Below, in pieces: positions 15,863-26,090 of a stretch of 64,000 nt of DNA. Made by a program: the position numbers and the translations under genes. The DNA comes from CAVQAH01 sp963784195 (GTDB taxonomy: Bacteria; Acidobacteriota; Vicinamibacteria; Vicinamibacterales; 2-12-FULL-66-21): assembly GCA_963784195.1 (NCBI GenBank), contig CAWARA010000025.1, positions 186,001 to 250,000 of the forward strand. The letters run 5' to 3'. A model generated the notes under the pieces. That model saw nothing but the letters and a program-made list of their open reading frames with translations, was not told the origin of the DNA and searched no databases. Numbering within the stretch: position 1 is the first letter of the stretch; the number at the start of each line of letters is the position of its first letter.

Positions 15863-15864
15863 AC

Positions 15865-16830
15865 ATGTCAATTGAGAGTTGGAAGTTGGAAGTTGGCACG
15901 TTTCGCCGTGCGATGACGTGGGTCCTGGCACTGACGCTGATGGTGCCGGCAGCCGCCGGGGCGCAGAATCGCGCGCAGCGCAACGCAGACACCGACCAGA
16001 CGGTCGATGTCGTGAAGGGTGCGAGGCTCAGCGTCAACAACTTCGCCGGCGAGGTCGTGGTCAAGGTCTGGGAGAAGAACGCGGTCCGCGTCACGGCCCG
16101 TCACTCCTCGAGAACCAAGGTCAACATCCGCAACTCCGAGACGGTGGTCGCGGTCGGCTCGAGCAGCTCAACTGGCGTCGCGTCGGTGGACATGGAGATC
16201 ACGGCGCCCACCTGGATGCCGGTGAAGGTCGAGGGCACGTACAACTTCGTGAGCGTCGAGGGCGCGCAGGCCGAGGTTGCGGTCGAAACCGTCCGCGGTG
16301 ACATCGTCATCAAGGGCGGCACAGGGTTCGTCACCGCGAAGAGCATCGAAGGCGAAGTGATCGTCGAGGGCGCGCGCGGACGTATCAACGTCAGCTCGGT
16401 CAACGAAGGGATCAAGATCACCGGCGCCAGCGGCGACATCGCAGCAGAAACCACCAACGGATCGATCTCGCTCGCCAAGGTCGAAGCGAAGGTCGTCGAG
16501 GTGACGACCGTCAATGGCGACGTCTCGTATGAAGGCAATCTCGCAGCGGGCGGCCGCTACCGGTTCGCGACACACAACGGCGACATCGTGCTCACCATCC
16601 CCGAAACCGCGAGCGCCACGTTCGTCGTCCGCACCTACAACGGTGACTTCGTGAACAACCTGGGGCTGAAGGGATCAGGCGAAGGACGCCGTGGCCGGAG
16701 GGTGACGTACGTGCTCGGCAGCGGGAGCGCCGAGGTGGAGCTGGAGTCGTTTGGCGGCGATGTCAGCGTGCGCCGGCCGGGAACTACGACGCGCGAGAAG
16801 GATCGCGGGAAGGATCACGATAAGGAGTGA
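15865..16830 (+). CDS. Secreted DUF4097-type beta-repeat protein
   Basis: A 321-residue exported protein. A signal peptide (WVLALTLMVPAAAGA) is followed by repeated short beta strands with the DUF4097 rhythm (VKGARLSVNNFAGEVVVKVW, then IKGGTGFVTAKSIEGEV, ISLAKVEAKVVEVTTVNGDV), predicting a right-handed beta-helix-like fold, and a charged C-terminal tail. The ATG at 15865 makes an N-terminus partly encoded by a GTTGGAAGTTGG repeat; an ATG at 15913 directly before the signal peptide is a good alternative. It is third in the sigma/anti-sigma operon and so may be a target or sensor of envelope stress. That role is inferred. Confidence 0.85.
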   Translation: MSIESWKLEVGTFRRAMTWVLALTLMVPAAAGAQNRAQRNADTDQTVDVVKGARLSVNNFAGEVVVKVWEKNAVRVTARHSSRTKVNIRNSETVVAVGSSSSTGVASVDMEITAPTWMPVKVEGTYNFVSVEGAQAEVAVETVRGDIVIKGGTGFVTAKSIEGEVIVEGARGRINVSSVNEGIKITGASGDIAAETTNGSISLAKVEAKVVEVTTVNGDVSYEGNLAAGGRYRFATHNGDIVLTIPETASATFVVRTYNGDFVNNLGLKGSGEGRRGRRVTYVLGSGSAEVELESFGGDVSVRRPGTTTREKDRGKDHDKE

Positions 16831-17047
16831 GGTGCCGCGCCCTGCGGCCAGGGCTCTCCCACCCTTCCTGCGCGAGCGTCTGCTGCAGCCCTTCCGATCG
16901 CGCAACCACCTCACCCGGATCTTCGTAAACCTCGACCTCGGTTCGTCCGTCTGAATAGGTGATGATCAGTTCGTAGTTGTGCCCGTCGCTCTGCCTTCGA
17001 ATTTCGTAATGCAGCCGCGACTGCTGCTTCTCGAAGAACCACAACAT
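16784..17047 (-). CDS. Small conserved hypothetical protein
   Basis: An 87-residue protein starting MLWFFEKQQSRLHYEIRRQS with a beta-rich core (YELIITYSDGRTEVEVYEDP) and a helix (EVVARSEGLQQTLAQEGW). It resembles short orphan proteins of this phylum. The tail after GWES is basic and overlaps the convergent DUF4097 gene by about 47 bases, so the original stop may have been earlier. No function is known. Confidence 0.6.
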   Translation of the reverse strand: MLWFFEKQQSRLHYEIRRQSDGHNYELIITYSDGRTEVEVYEDPGEVVARSEGLQQTLAQEGWESPGRRARHLTPYRDPSRDPSRAS

Positions 17048-17246
17048 GGCATCCGCTGTATCGGTCCGAACGACCTCGACTGTAAGGTTACGGGCCGATC
17101 AGGCACGGTTCCGGGAAGTGGTTGTTCGAAAACGAACAGATCGCCAGGACGCGCGCGGGGGCGCGCACATCCAAAATGCCCGTGAAAACAGGGGAGAAAC
17201 TCGCAATTTCGCCCGTGGCATACCCTTTGGAGATCCGCCGCCCGTC

Positions 17247-18389
17247 ATGATGACCTCGTGCGACGTCCAACCGCGGATTCTGATCGCCGACGATCAGGCC
17301 GACCTTCTCGACGCCCTGCGGCTGCTGCTCAAGAACGAGGGCATCGGGATGGAGACCGTCACGTCGCCCGAGGCCGTGATCGAGGCGGTGGCGACGCGCG
17401 GGTTCGACCTGCTGTTGATGGATCTGAACTACACGGGCGACACGACATCCGGCCGCGAAGGGATCGATCTCCTGGCGCGCGTGCAGGAGCTCGACGCGCT
17501 CCTGCCGGTCGTCGTCATGACTGGCTGGGGCTCGGTCGACCTCGCAGTCGAGGCCATGCGTCGGGGCGTCCGCGACTTCGTCCAGAAGCCCTGGGACAAC
17601 TCGCAGCTCGTGGCCACGCTGCGATCGGAGATCGACGAAGGACGCGCCCGGCGCCAGCGCATCGAGCACGAGGAACGCGAGCTGCAGGAAGCGCTGCGCA
17701 TCCAGCGCAAGCTGCTGCCGGCATCCATGCCGCAGCTCGAAAATCTCGAGATCGCCACCTCGTGGCAGCCGGCCTCCGGCGTCGGCGGTGACTGTTTCGA
17801 CGCGGTCCAGTTCAGCCCGACGCGGCTGGCTGTCTCGATCGCCGACGTGGTCGGCAAAGGCATTCCTGCGGCGCTGATGATGTCCAACCTGCAGGCTACC
17901 GTGCGGGCGTTCGCCAACGACGCGGCGCGCCCAGCGGAGCTTTGCGCGCAAGTGAATCGCGTGCTGTGCGGCAACATCGCGGAAGGCCGGTTCATCAGCT
18001 TCATCTACTGTGTCGTCGACACCGAGCTGGGCACGCTCACCTACGCAAATGCTGGCCACTACCCGCCCATGCTGGTGCGCGCCAGCGGTGACGTCGAGCG
18101 TCCGGCGGCAGGTGGTCCAGTGCTGGGCATCTTCCCTGAGGGCACGTACTCCCAGGGCGAAGTTGCGATTCGTCCCGGTGACAGGTTGGTCCTTTTCACA
18201 GATGGCATCACGGAGGCCCGCGACGGCTCGGACGAGGAATTCGGTGAAGAACGGCTGGAGGCAATCGCCGCCGCCAACCGGTCGTGCAGCGCACCCGCTC
18301 TACAGGCCAGACTCTCGGATGCCGTAGCAGCGTTCGCAGGCGGTCAGTTTCAGGACGACGCGACGCTGATTGTGATGGCGATCGAATAA
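17247..18389 (+). CDS. Receiver-PP2C (SpoIIE-type) phosphatase response regulator
   Basis: A 380-residue signalling protein. Residues 8-130 are a receiver domain (ILIADDQADLLDALRLLL, phosphorylatable Asp in LLLMDLNY, VVVMTGWGSVDLAVEAM, KPWDN). A coiled linker (RARRQRIEHEERELQEALRI) follows, then a PPM/SpoIIE phosphatase (GVGGDCFDAVQF, ADVVGKGIPAALMMSNLQAT, NAGHYPPML, LVLFTDGITEARD, DDATLIVM) with its metal Asp residues present. It should dephosphorylate an anti-anti-sigma-type partner when phosphorylated. No such partner lies nearby. The ATG at 17247 is chosen; the open frame runs back to 17046 without homology. Confidence 0.9.
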   Translation: MMTSCDVQPRILIADDQADLLDALRLLLKNEGIGMETVTSPEAVIEAVATRGFDLLLMDLNYTGDTTSGREGIDLLARVQELDALLPVVVMTGWGSVDLAVEAMRRGVRDFVQKPWDNSQLVATLRSEIDEGRARRQRIEHEERELQEALRIQRKLLPASMPQLENLEIATSWQPASGVGGDCFDAVQFSPTRLAVSIADVVGKGIPAALMMSNLQATVRAFANDAARPAELCAQVNRVLCGNIAEGRFISFIYCVVDTELGTLTYANAGHYPPMLVRASGDVERPAAGGPVLGIFPEGTYSQGEVAIRPGDRLVLFTDGITEARDGSDEEFGEERLEAIAAANRSCSAPALQARLSDAVAAFAGGQFQDDATLIVMAIE

Positions 18390-18562
18390 AGGAGAACTGC
18401 ATCGGCAGCGGATAGATTTTGGTACCAATTCCCGCCGACTGGTGACAAGGCGGCCTAATGCGTGACGAACATGCATTTGACGGGTTTGGTGTGTCCAAAA
18501 TCTGCGTCACGAAAGCGTGACATCTCTTGACGGATTGCGCCTGAGGTCGGATAGTTGGCGGA

Positions 18563-19692
18563 ATGCATAAAGCATGGACGCCGCCCCTCAAGTGGATTTT
18601 CGGCGCCGCCACGCTCCTCGGGTGCTTTTCGGCTCTTCAATCGTACCGGTTGTCGACCCTGAACCTCAGGCCGGCTGATGTCGCGTTCTACGAAATCCTC
18701 ATTCTGAACCTGGTTTATTGGTACGTTCCCGCGGCGCTGACCCCCACGTTCTTCCGTCTCGGTGACTATCTCCGTCGCACCTCCACGCACTGGCTGCGCC
18801 CTCTTGCCCTTGCACGCGGCGACGGCGTTCGACCTTCTCGGTGGTCCACGTCGTCTGCATGATGGCGGTGCGCGTGACACTTTGGCCGAACGCCGGCAAA
18901 GTGCCGACTGTAGCCTGGACCTCGTTTATCCAGCGCTTGTACCTCACGAACCTGGATTGGACCCTGATGACCTATACCTCGATCATCGGTCTGAGCTACG
19001 CGCTGGCGTACTACCGGGAGTCGCAGGAACGGTCTCTGCGGGCGGCCCACCTCGAGACACGGCTGATGGAGGCGCGCCTGCGAACGCTCGAAGCGGAGCT
19101 GCACCCGCATTTCCTGTTCAACACGCTGCATGCGATTTCGACCCTCGTGCACTCGAACCCCGAGGCGGCGGACCGGATGATCAGCCGCTTGAGCGACCTG
19201 CTCCGGCTGACCTTCGACCGATCCGGGGAGCCCGGCGTCTCGCTGCAGGAAGAGCTCGCTTTCCTTCAGAAGTACCTCGAGATCGAACAGACGCGCTTTC
19301 AGGATCGCCTGACCGTCCGCTTCAACATCGATCCCGAGACGCTCGACGCGGAGGTGCCGCGCATGATTCTGCAGCCGCTCGTCGAGAACGCCATCAAGCA
19401 CGGCGTGTCGCCACGGGCGGGACATGGCCTGATCCAAATCAGCGCCGAACGGCGCAACGGGGCGCTGTCGATCGAGGTCGCCGACAACGGCGTCGGCCTG
19501 TCGGCAGGCGCCAAGGCTCGGCTGAACAGCGGCGTCGGATTGAGCAATACCCGGGATCGACTCGCGTGTCTCTATGGCGATGAGCACACCCTGGAGTTCT
19601 CCGACGGATCGGAAGGCCTGGCGGTGCGCATGGAATTCCCCTTCACCCAGGCGCCGTCCGGCAACGACGGGGCGGCCTCCCGCGTGGCATGA
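18563..19692 (+). CDS. LytS/AlgZ-type sensor histidine kinase, 5' part frameshifted
   Basis: The membrane part starts at the ATG 18563 (WIFGAATLLGCFSALQSY, ILILNLVYWYVPAAL). It leaves frame near 18800, passes through a second frame (LPLHAATAF) and re-enters the kinase frame near 18835 (FSVVHVVCMMA), so two small indels are present. The cytoplasmic core is intact: coiled helix, HPHFLFNTLHAISTL with the phospho-acceptor His, and the ATP-binding N and G boxes QPLVENAIKHGV and NSGVGLSNTRDRL. The unbroken frame begins only at GTG 18841. The stop overlaps the LytTR regulator start (ATGA). Confidence 0.82.
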
Positions 19693-20465
19693 ACCAACCG
19701 CGAACACGCGTTGTAGTCGCCGATGATGAGCCGCTCGCGCGCGAGCGGTTGCGTTCGTTGCTTTCGTCTGAGGACTGGCTCGAGGTCGTCGCCGAGTGCC
19801 AGAACGGCACCGAGACGATCGAGACGATCGGCCGGCTGCAGCCGGACCTCGTGTTCCTGGACGTGCAGATGCCCGGCGCGACCGGCTTCGACGTCATCGA
19901 AGCCGTCGGCGCCGCGCGCATGCCGCTGGTCATCTTCGTGACGGCCTACGACAAGTACGCGCTGCGCGCGTTCGATGTCCATGCGCTGGACTATCTGCTG
20001 AAGCCCTTCGACCGCGAACGTTTCAGGCAGGCGATCGCGCGCGCCCGTCAGCAGATGGACCGCCGATCGAGCGGCGATCTGGAGCGCCGGCTCCTGGAGC
20101 TCGTCCAGGATCTCAAGCCGGCCGCCAACCGGCTGGAGCGCTTCGTCATCAAGGCCGGCGGCCGCGTGTTCTTCGTCCGCGCCGACGAAATCGACTGGAT
20201 CGAGGCGGCGGGCAACTACGTCAAGCTCCATGTCGGCAACGAGGCGCATCTCTTCCGCGAGACGATGAACGCCCTCGAATCAAAACTGGATCCGGACATC
20301 TTCTTCCGGATCCACCGCTCTCACATCGTCAACATCGAGCGCGTGAAGGAACTGCAGCCGTGGTTCAACGGCGAGTACGTGGTGTTCCTGCGCAACGGCA
20401 CGCGGCTGACGCTCAGCCGCGGCTACCGGGAGAAGCTCCAGGATCGGATCGGGCGGCCGCTCTGA
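19689..20465 (+). CDS. LytTR-family response regulator
   Basis: A 258-residue regulator. It has an N-terminal receiver (VVVADDEPLARERLRSLL, acceptor Asp in LVFLDVQMPG, VTAYDKYALRAF, LLKPFDRERF) and a C-terminal LytTR DNA-binding domain (IKAGGRVFFVRADEIDWIEA, NYVKLHVG, FFRIHRSHIVNIERVKEL, LTLSRGYREKL). It is coupled by a 4-base overlap to the upstream LytS-type kinase. A paralogous pair faces it from the other strand at 21650-23523. Target genes are not evident. Confidence 0.93.
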   Translation: MNQPRTRVVVADDEPLARERLRSLLSSEDWLEVVAECQNGTETIETIGRLQPDLVFLDVQMPGATGFDVIEAVGAARMPLVIFVTAYDKYALRAFDVHALDYLLKPFDRERFRQAIARARQQMDRRSSGDLERRLLELVQDLKPAANRLERFVIKAGGRVFFVRADEIDWIEAAGNYVKLHVGNEAHLFRETMNALESKLDPDIFFRIHRSHIVNIERVKELQPWFNGEYVVFLRNGTRLTLSRGYREKLQDRIGRPL

Positions 20466-21653
20466 CGCGGAGCTGAAGCTCCGCGCTCCTGGAGCGCGCC
20501 TTCAGCCGCGCGGCGCAGCTTCTCGAATTCCTCCACGTGCACGGCTCGGCTCTGTGCCTCGCGCCACTCCACCATGCCGTCCTTGACGAGGCGCGCCAGC
20601 GATTCCTCGAGGCTGAACGACCCGAAACGGCGCGTGATGGTGATCTCCTGATGGAGATGCTGCTGCGCGTTCTTCCGGATATGTTGACGCGCACCGTAGC
20701 CGACCATGAGGAGCTCAGCTGCCGGCACCAGGCCGCCTCCCTGCCGCGGAAGTAGCGTCTGCGTCAGCACGGCCGCGAGCGCCATCGCCAGTTCCTGCCT
20801 GATCGTGTTCTGGCGTTCGGATGGAAACGAGTCGGCGATCCGCGAAACCGCGGAACCCACGTCGGTCGTGTGAACGGTCGAGAGAACCAGGTGTCCGGTC
20901 TCCGCGGCTGACAACGCAATCTTCATCGTCTCCGGATCGCGCATCTCGCCGACGACTATCACGTCCGGCGCCTGGCGGAGCGCGGCACGCAGCGCGGTTG
21001 GAAAGTCCGGCGCGTCGACGCCGATTTCCACCTGCTCGATGAGGCTGCCCTGGTGCTGGTGCTCGGTACTCGATCGGATCCTCGATCGTCACGATGTGCC
21101 GTGCGTCGCGCCGGTTGATCTCCTCGACCAGCGCCGCAAGGGTCGTGGTCTTGCCCGAGCCGGTCGGCCCGCCGATCAGGACCAGGCCACGCGGAAGTTG
21201 CGCGAGCAGCTCGACCGTCTGCGGCAGGTTGAGGGTCGCGAGTCGAGGCACGCGCGTCGGGAGCAGCCGGACGGCGGCAGCGGCCCTGCCCCGCTCGCGG
21301 TGCAGGTTGATGCGAAACCTGCCGACGTCGGCGATCCGGAACGATGCGTCGGCGATCCGTGATTCCCGATACACGCGCCGCGCGTGTGGAGACAGCGCCG
21401 GAATGACCGCATCCTCGATCTCGGCCCCGTCGAGTGGCCCCTCGCCCAGCGCAACGACCTTGCCGTCCACGCGCACGGCCGGCGGCGCACCAGCGACGAG
21501 CAACAGATCGGATCCGTTCCGCGACGCCAGCAGCCGCAGCCATCGTTCGAGCCGCGACGCATCGGTGCCGGCAGTTGCCGCGGTGCTCTGGGCGGTCGTC
21601 GAATTGAGCTCGAGAATGAGACGATCGATGTCGTCTTCGGGGTCACTGGTCAC
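20423..21653 (-). CDS. pilT: PilT/GspE-like secretion ATPase, frameshifted
   Basis: A hexameric ATPase of the pilus-retraction type. The N-terminal half (ASRNGSDLLLVAGAPPAVRV) leads to Walker A GGPTGSGKTTTLAAL and the Asp box TIEDPIEY. One extra base near 21066 then breaks the frame. In the next frame it resumes EHQHQGSLIEQVEIGVDAPD, with Walker B APDVIVVGEMRDPET and the His box LVLSTVHTTD. Restored length is about 410 residues. The last residues (QERGASAPRQSGRP) are encoded by a REP-like hairpin and overlap the convergent LytTR gene by 43 bases. The GTG at 21653 overlaps the preceding regulator stop (GTGA). Confidence 0.85.
20466..20514. repeat. REP-like hairpins at the end of two convergent genes
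   Basis: GCGGAGCTGAAGCTCCGC at 20467-20484 folds on itself, followed by GCGCTCCTGGAGCGC and CTTCAGCCGCGCGG units. It begins right after the LytTR regulator stop and encodes part of the C-terminus of the PilT-like gene on the other strand. It may also act as a bidirectional terminator. Confidence 0.75.
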
Positions 21654-22402
21654 GGCAGCAGACGCTCCCGGAAGTTGCGGCTCAAGCGCAATCGGTGGCC
21701 GTCTGCGAGCTGGACCTCGAAATCCCCGTGCCAGGCTGGCGTAATGTCTTTGATGCGCTCGATGTTGACGACGGTGGAGCGGTGGATACGCGCGAAGCGC
21801 GACGGGTCGAGCTTCTTCTCGAGCTCCCCCATCGTCATGCGCACCATATACGTACCGCGATCCGTCCGCAGGCGGATGTAGTTGCCGCTGGCCTCGAACG
21901 AATGCACGTCGTCGGCCTTGACGAGCAGAAACCGTTCGCCGTGCCGGACGACGAATCGGGTGACGTAGGATTCGACGGCGCGCGCCGCGAGCAGCTCGAG
22001 CAGCCGGCGCCTCGTGGCATCGGATCCCCGCGATGCGATCTCGCCGCGCGCGCGGCCGAGGGCCTCGTCGAAACGCGCTGCCGGAAACGGCTTCAACAGA
22101 TAGTCGAACGCATGCGTATCGAAGGCCCGCAAGGCGTACTGGTCGTAAGCGGTCACGAACACCACGACCGGCAGGTGCGAATCCGCGATCGATTCCAGCA
22201 CCGCAAAGCCGTCGAGCGCCGGCATCTGCACGTCGAGAAACACGAGATCCGGCTTCAGATCGTCGATGAGGGCCACGGCTTCGTCGCCGTCGCCAGCTTC
22301 GCCCACGATGGTGATATCTTGATGCCGGGCGAGGTGCAGGCGAACGCCCTCGCGCGCCAGCGGCTCATCGTCGACGATCAACGCACGGATTGCGCGATCC
22401 AT
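21650..22402 (-). CDS. LytTR-family response regulator (second copy)
   Basis: A 250-residue protein with a receiver (ALIVDDEPLAREGVRLHL, acceptor Asp in LVFLDVQMPALDG, VTAYDQYALRAFD, LLKPFPAARF) and LytTR domain (VVRHGERFLLVKADDVHSFE, GNYIRLRTDRG, FARIHRSTVVNIERIKDI, LRLSRNFRERL). The ATG at 22402 lies inside the end of the kinase gene (25-base overlap). A longer frame from 22465 is unlikely. It is followed, with a 4-base overlap, by the PilT-like ATPase gene, so kinase, regulator and ATPase form one transcript. Confidence 0.92.
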   Translation of the reverse strand: MDRAIRALIVDDEPLAREGVRLHLARHQDITIVGEAGDGDEAVALIDDLKPDLVFLDVQMPALDGFAVLESIADSHLPVVVFVTAYDQYALRAFDTHAFDYLLKPFPAARFDEALGRARGEIASRGSDATRRRLLELLAARAVESYVTRFVVRHGERFLLVKADDVHSFEASGNYIRLRTDRGTYMVRMTMGELEKKLDPSRFARIHRSTVVNIERIKDITPAWHGDFEVQLADGHRLRLSRNFRERLLP

Positions 22403-23523
22403 ACCTGGTCCTCCGAACTCTCCGGCGCGACGTACTCCCGGAACGGCAGCTCGACCGTCACCCACGCCCCGCGCTCGTCATTCCCGTAGGAAAACTGTTG
22501 TGCGGACGTGTACAGCTGCTCGAGCCTCGCCCTGGTATTGCGCAGCCCGATGCCTTCGACCACATCTCCTGTCTTGAATCCCGGTCCGCTGTCGTGCACG
22601 CGCAGCATGAGGCGGCCGTTCGAGCGCGCAGCCTGAATGCTGATCGTGCCATGCCCGCGCTGTGCGGCTACCCCGTGCATCACGGCGTTCTCGACGAGCG
22701 GCTGAAGCAGCATGGCCGGCACGAGGGCATCGAGCGCATCCGGATCGATCTGCCGATCCACTGACAACCGATCGGGAAACCTGACCTGCTGAATCTCGAG
22801 ATAGCGATCCATGAATTGCAGCTCGTGAGCCAGCGGAATCTCCTGCGGCAGCGTCGCGTCCAGACTCAATCGCAGCATTTCGCTCAACAGCGTCAACGTA
22901 TGCGCGACGGCTTCCCCTTGCCCCTTCAGCGCAAGCACGGTTGTCGCGTTCAGCGTGTTGAACAGGAAATGCGGATTGAGCTGCGCGCGAAGCGCCTGCA
23001 GGCGTGCCTGCGACAGGCTGGCCTGCAGCTGCGATGCTGCGAGCTCGCGCTGGCGAAGCTCCCGGGCGTAGTCGAATGCATACCAGATGCAGACGATCGC
23101 CCAGTAGATCAGAAAGTCTATGAGGAAATAGAACGTCAGGAGCTTCCAGACGATCGGGGTGAAATGCAGGTCGGCGAATCGCCACGCGGTGAACGACGCG
23201 ACCGCGACCTGGTGCATGACCGCGAACGCAACCGCTGCCGTGATGTGTACCGCGATCGCCACGCCGCGAGGCGCGCGATCGAGGCGGAACCTTCCGGCCA
23301 TGGCGATGGCGGCCGGTGCGAGCAGCGCCAGCAGGATCCAGCTGGGCATCGCGTCGAGGATCGCCATCCCCCACGAGTAGGGTCGTCCCTGCAGGCTCGA
23401 ACGCAGGTACACCTGGGCGGCGTCGATCAGGCCGAACAGGACGCCCACCACCAGCAGACCCGCCATGACCAGTCCCCAGCGGGAACCTGCGGCATCGGCC
23501 TGGGGAGTGGCGGTGGCCTGCAT
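22378..23523 (-). CDS. LytS/AlgZ-type sensor histidine kinase
   Basis: A 381-residue membrane kinase, intact unlike its counterpart at 18563. Four or more transmembrane segments fill residues 15-155 (GLVMAGLLVVGVLFGLI, WILLALLAPAAIAMAG, LTFYFLIDFLIYWAIVC). A coiled helix (RELRQRELAASQLQASLSQA) leads to the phospho-acceptor box AQLNPHFLFNTLNATTVLAL, and the ATP-binding boxes are LLQPLVENAVMHGVA and GIGLRNTRARLEQLY. It pairs with the LytTR regulator it overlaps. The signal is unknown. Confidence 0.93.
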   Translation of the reverse strand: MQATATPQADAAGSRWGLVMAGLLVVGVLFGLIDAAQVYLRSSLQGRPYSWGMAILDAMPSWILLALLAPAAIAMAGRFRLDRAPRGVAIAVHITAAVAFAVMHQVAVASFTAWRFADLHFTPIVWKLLTFYFLIDFLIYWAIVCIWYAFDYARELRQRELAASQLQASLSQARLQALRAQLNPHFLFNTLNATTVLALKGQGEAVAHTLTLLSEMLRLSLDATLPQEIPLAHELQFMDRYLEIQQVRFPDRLSVDRQIDPDALDALVPAMLLQPLVENAVMHGVAAQRGHGTISIQAARSNGRLMLRVHDSGPGFKTGDVVEGIGLRNTRARLEQLYTSAQQFSYGNDERGAWVTVELPFREYVAPESSEDQVWIAQSVR

Positions 23524-23606
23524 GGAGGCACAGTCTACAACTCACCCCCCGAGGGTGTATCGAAAATGTGCTGAACTTTCTTTCGACTGGGCTCAGGGCC
23601 GCCTGA

Positions 23607-26056
23607 TTACTCGTCGCGGAGTACGACCATGGGGTCGACCCGCGTCGCCCGGCTCGCGGGCAGATAGCAGGCCGCGAGCGCGACGACGGTGATGATGCCG
23701 ATGACGGCGAGCGTCGTGGACGGATCGGTGGGCCGGACGTTGAACAGGTGCGCCTGCAGGAAACGCGTGAGCATCATTGACGCGCCGACGCCGACGACCA
23801 GGCCGGCAACGGTCAGCTTCAATCCGCGCCCCAGCACCATGCGAAGAACTGTCTGACGGGTCGCGCCAAGCGCCATGTGAATCCCGATCTCCTTCCGCCG
23901 CTCGCTGACGGCATACGCCAGAACGCCGTAGGTCCCGACAGCAGCAAGGGCGAGGGCGAGGCCGGCGAAAATCCCGAGCAACTGCGCCAGGAATCTGGGC
24001 TGTGCCACTGTCTCCTCGAAGACTTCGTCCATCGTGCGCAGGTTGATGATCGGAAGAGCGGGATCCATCGACTGCACGACACGCCGGATGTCGGACGCCA
24101 GCGACTCCGCCGGCCGATCGGATCGGACGACGATGTTCATGTTGCGAGGCGCGGCGTTGACGATGCTCGGTCCCTGATCCGCGAGAAAGTAGATTTCGGT
24201 GCCGGTTTTCTGTCCGACGCCGCCCTGCTTGACGTCTTTCACCACGCCGACGATGGTGAACCATGGGAGCTGGGCGCTCGATCCAGGTTTGACTCGCCGG
24301 CCGACGATGTTCCTGCCGGGAAAGAACGTCTTTGCGAGCGTCTCGTTCACCAGCGCCACTCCGGTGACCGGTGACGTCGGACAGCGCAAAGTCACGACCC
24401 TTCGATAATCGGAATCCCCATCGTGCTCAGATATGCTGGCGTGACCTGCTGGTAGTAGTCGACGTTCTCGAACGGCCCTTCTTTCGGCGCCGTGTAGTCT
24501 TCGAAATCAGTGTCGTTCGCGTTGACCTGCCGGAACGGTGGCAGCCCCTGCATCGCGGCGGCGCTCTGCACTCCGGGCAGCTGCAGCATCTGATCGTTGA
24601 CGCGCCGGAAGAAGTCGACGACCTGCTGCGGATTCTGATACGTGCTCGGCGGCAGCACGAGCCCGAACGTCAGCAGCCGGCTCCGGTTGAACCCGGCGTC
24701 CACGTTCATCAGGTTCCACAGGCTTCTCAACAGCAGGCCGGCGCCGATTACGAGCACCACCGCGAGCGCCACTTCGGCCATCACCAGGCTGTTGCGCACT
24801 CGGGAGCGTGCGCTGCCCGCCGTCGAGCGCTGGCCGGACTCCTTCAGCGAGATGTTGACCACGCGTTCGCGAAGATTCAGGAGCGGCGCCATACCGAAGA
24901 GCACGCCGGTGAGGATTGATACGACGACGGTGAAGAGCAAGACGCGCGGGTCGAGCGTGATCTCGGCGGCGCGCGGGACGCTATCGGGATTGATCGCGAG
25001 CAGCGCCTTGAGGCCGCCGTAGCCGAGCACGGCACCCAGCGCTCCGCCGATGAGCGCCAGCACCACGCCCTCGGTCAGGAACTGGCGCAGCAACCGCGTG
25101 CGGCTGGCACCAAGCGCGGACCGGACGGCGAATTCCTTCTGACGCGATTCAGCACGCGCGAGCAACAGATTCGCCAGGTTGGCGCAGGCGATCAGCAGGA
25201 CGAACCCCACCGCTCCCTGCAGCACCCACAGCATCGTTTTGATTCCGCCGATGACCTCGTCCTGCAATCCCTCGATCTGCAGCCGGTGATTGTCCTTCGT
25301 CGGTACGTGCGTGCCCGGATTCAGCTCGGTCCACTGCGCCAGCATCATCTCCAGATCGGCGTTCGCCTGCTGGACGCTGATTCCATCCTTCAACCGTCCG
25401 ATCAGATACAGGCCATGATTGCCCCGCCCGCCGGGGTTGGCCGGGTTGAGCGTCAGCGGCAGGAAGACGTCAATCTGCTGGTCGTGAATGTCGAAACCGC
25501 GGGGCATGATCCCGATGATCTGCACCTGGACGCTGTTGATCAGCGCCGTCCGGCCGACGAGGCTCTCGTCACCGGCGAACGACGTCCGCCACAGCGTTTC
25601 CGACAGGATCGCCACGGGCGGCGCACCAGGCAGCGTGTCCTCACGAACGAACTGCCGTCCCCGCAACGCTGGAACGCCGAGCACCGGCATCAGCTCGGAC
25701 GATACGACGGCCGTGTTGACGCGGCGCGGCTGCTCCTGCGTCCCGAGGTTAATCGCGGTGGTCCGGTAGGCACCGACGCTCGAGTACGACTTGTTGCGGT
25801 CGCGGAACTCGACGAACTCCGGCGGTGAAATCCAGAACTTGTCGAAGCCCAGATTTGGAAACTGACTCGTGATGAACACGAGGCGGTCCGGATTCGGGTA
25901 CGCGAGCGGCCTCAGGATCACGGCGTTCACGACGCTGAAGATCGCGGTGTTGGCGCCGATCCCGAGCGCGAGGGTGAGCACGGTGACGGCGGCGTAGCCA
26001 GGGCTCTTGCGCAGGTTGCGCAATGCGTAGACGAGATCCTGTTTCAATTTCTCCAT
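23607..26056 (-). CDS. ADOP-type ABC permease, frameshifted
   Basis: An FtsX/MacB-like permease of about 810 residues with no ATPase partner beside it. The N-terminal half is in one frame (KQDLVYALRNLRKSPGYAAV, TLALGIGANTAIFSVVNAV; three helices around LLIACANLANLLLARAESRQ) and runs to GIPIIEG. Near 24370-24410 two indels shift the frame through RDFALSDVTG into VALVNETLAKTFFPGRNIVG. The last third holds the second permease half (LLGIFAGLALALAAVGTYGV, RATRVDPMVVLRDE). The duplicated halves with a Pro-rich periplasmic region are the ADOP signature. Restored by removing indels it would be complete. Confidence 0.87.
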
Positions 26057-26090
26057 TTTTGCTTCGCCTTCACAAACGCTCGGTATCTCG

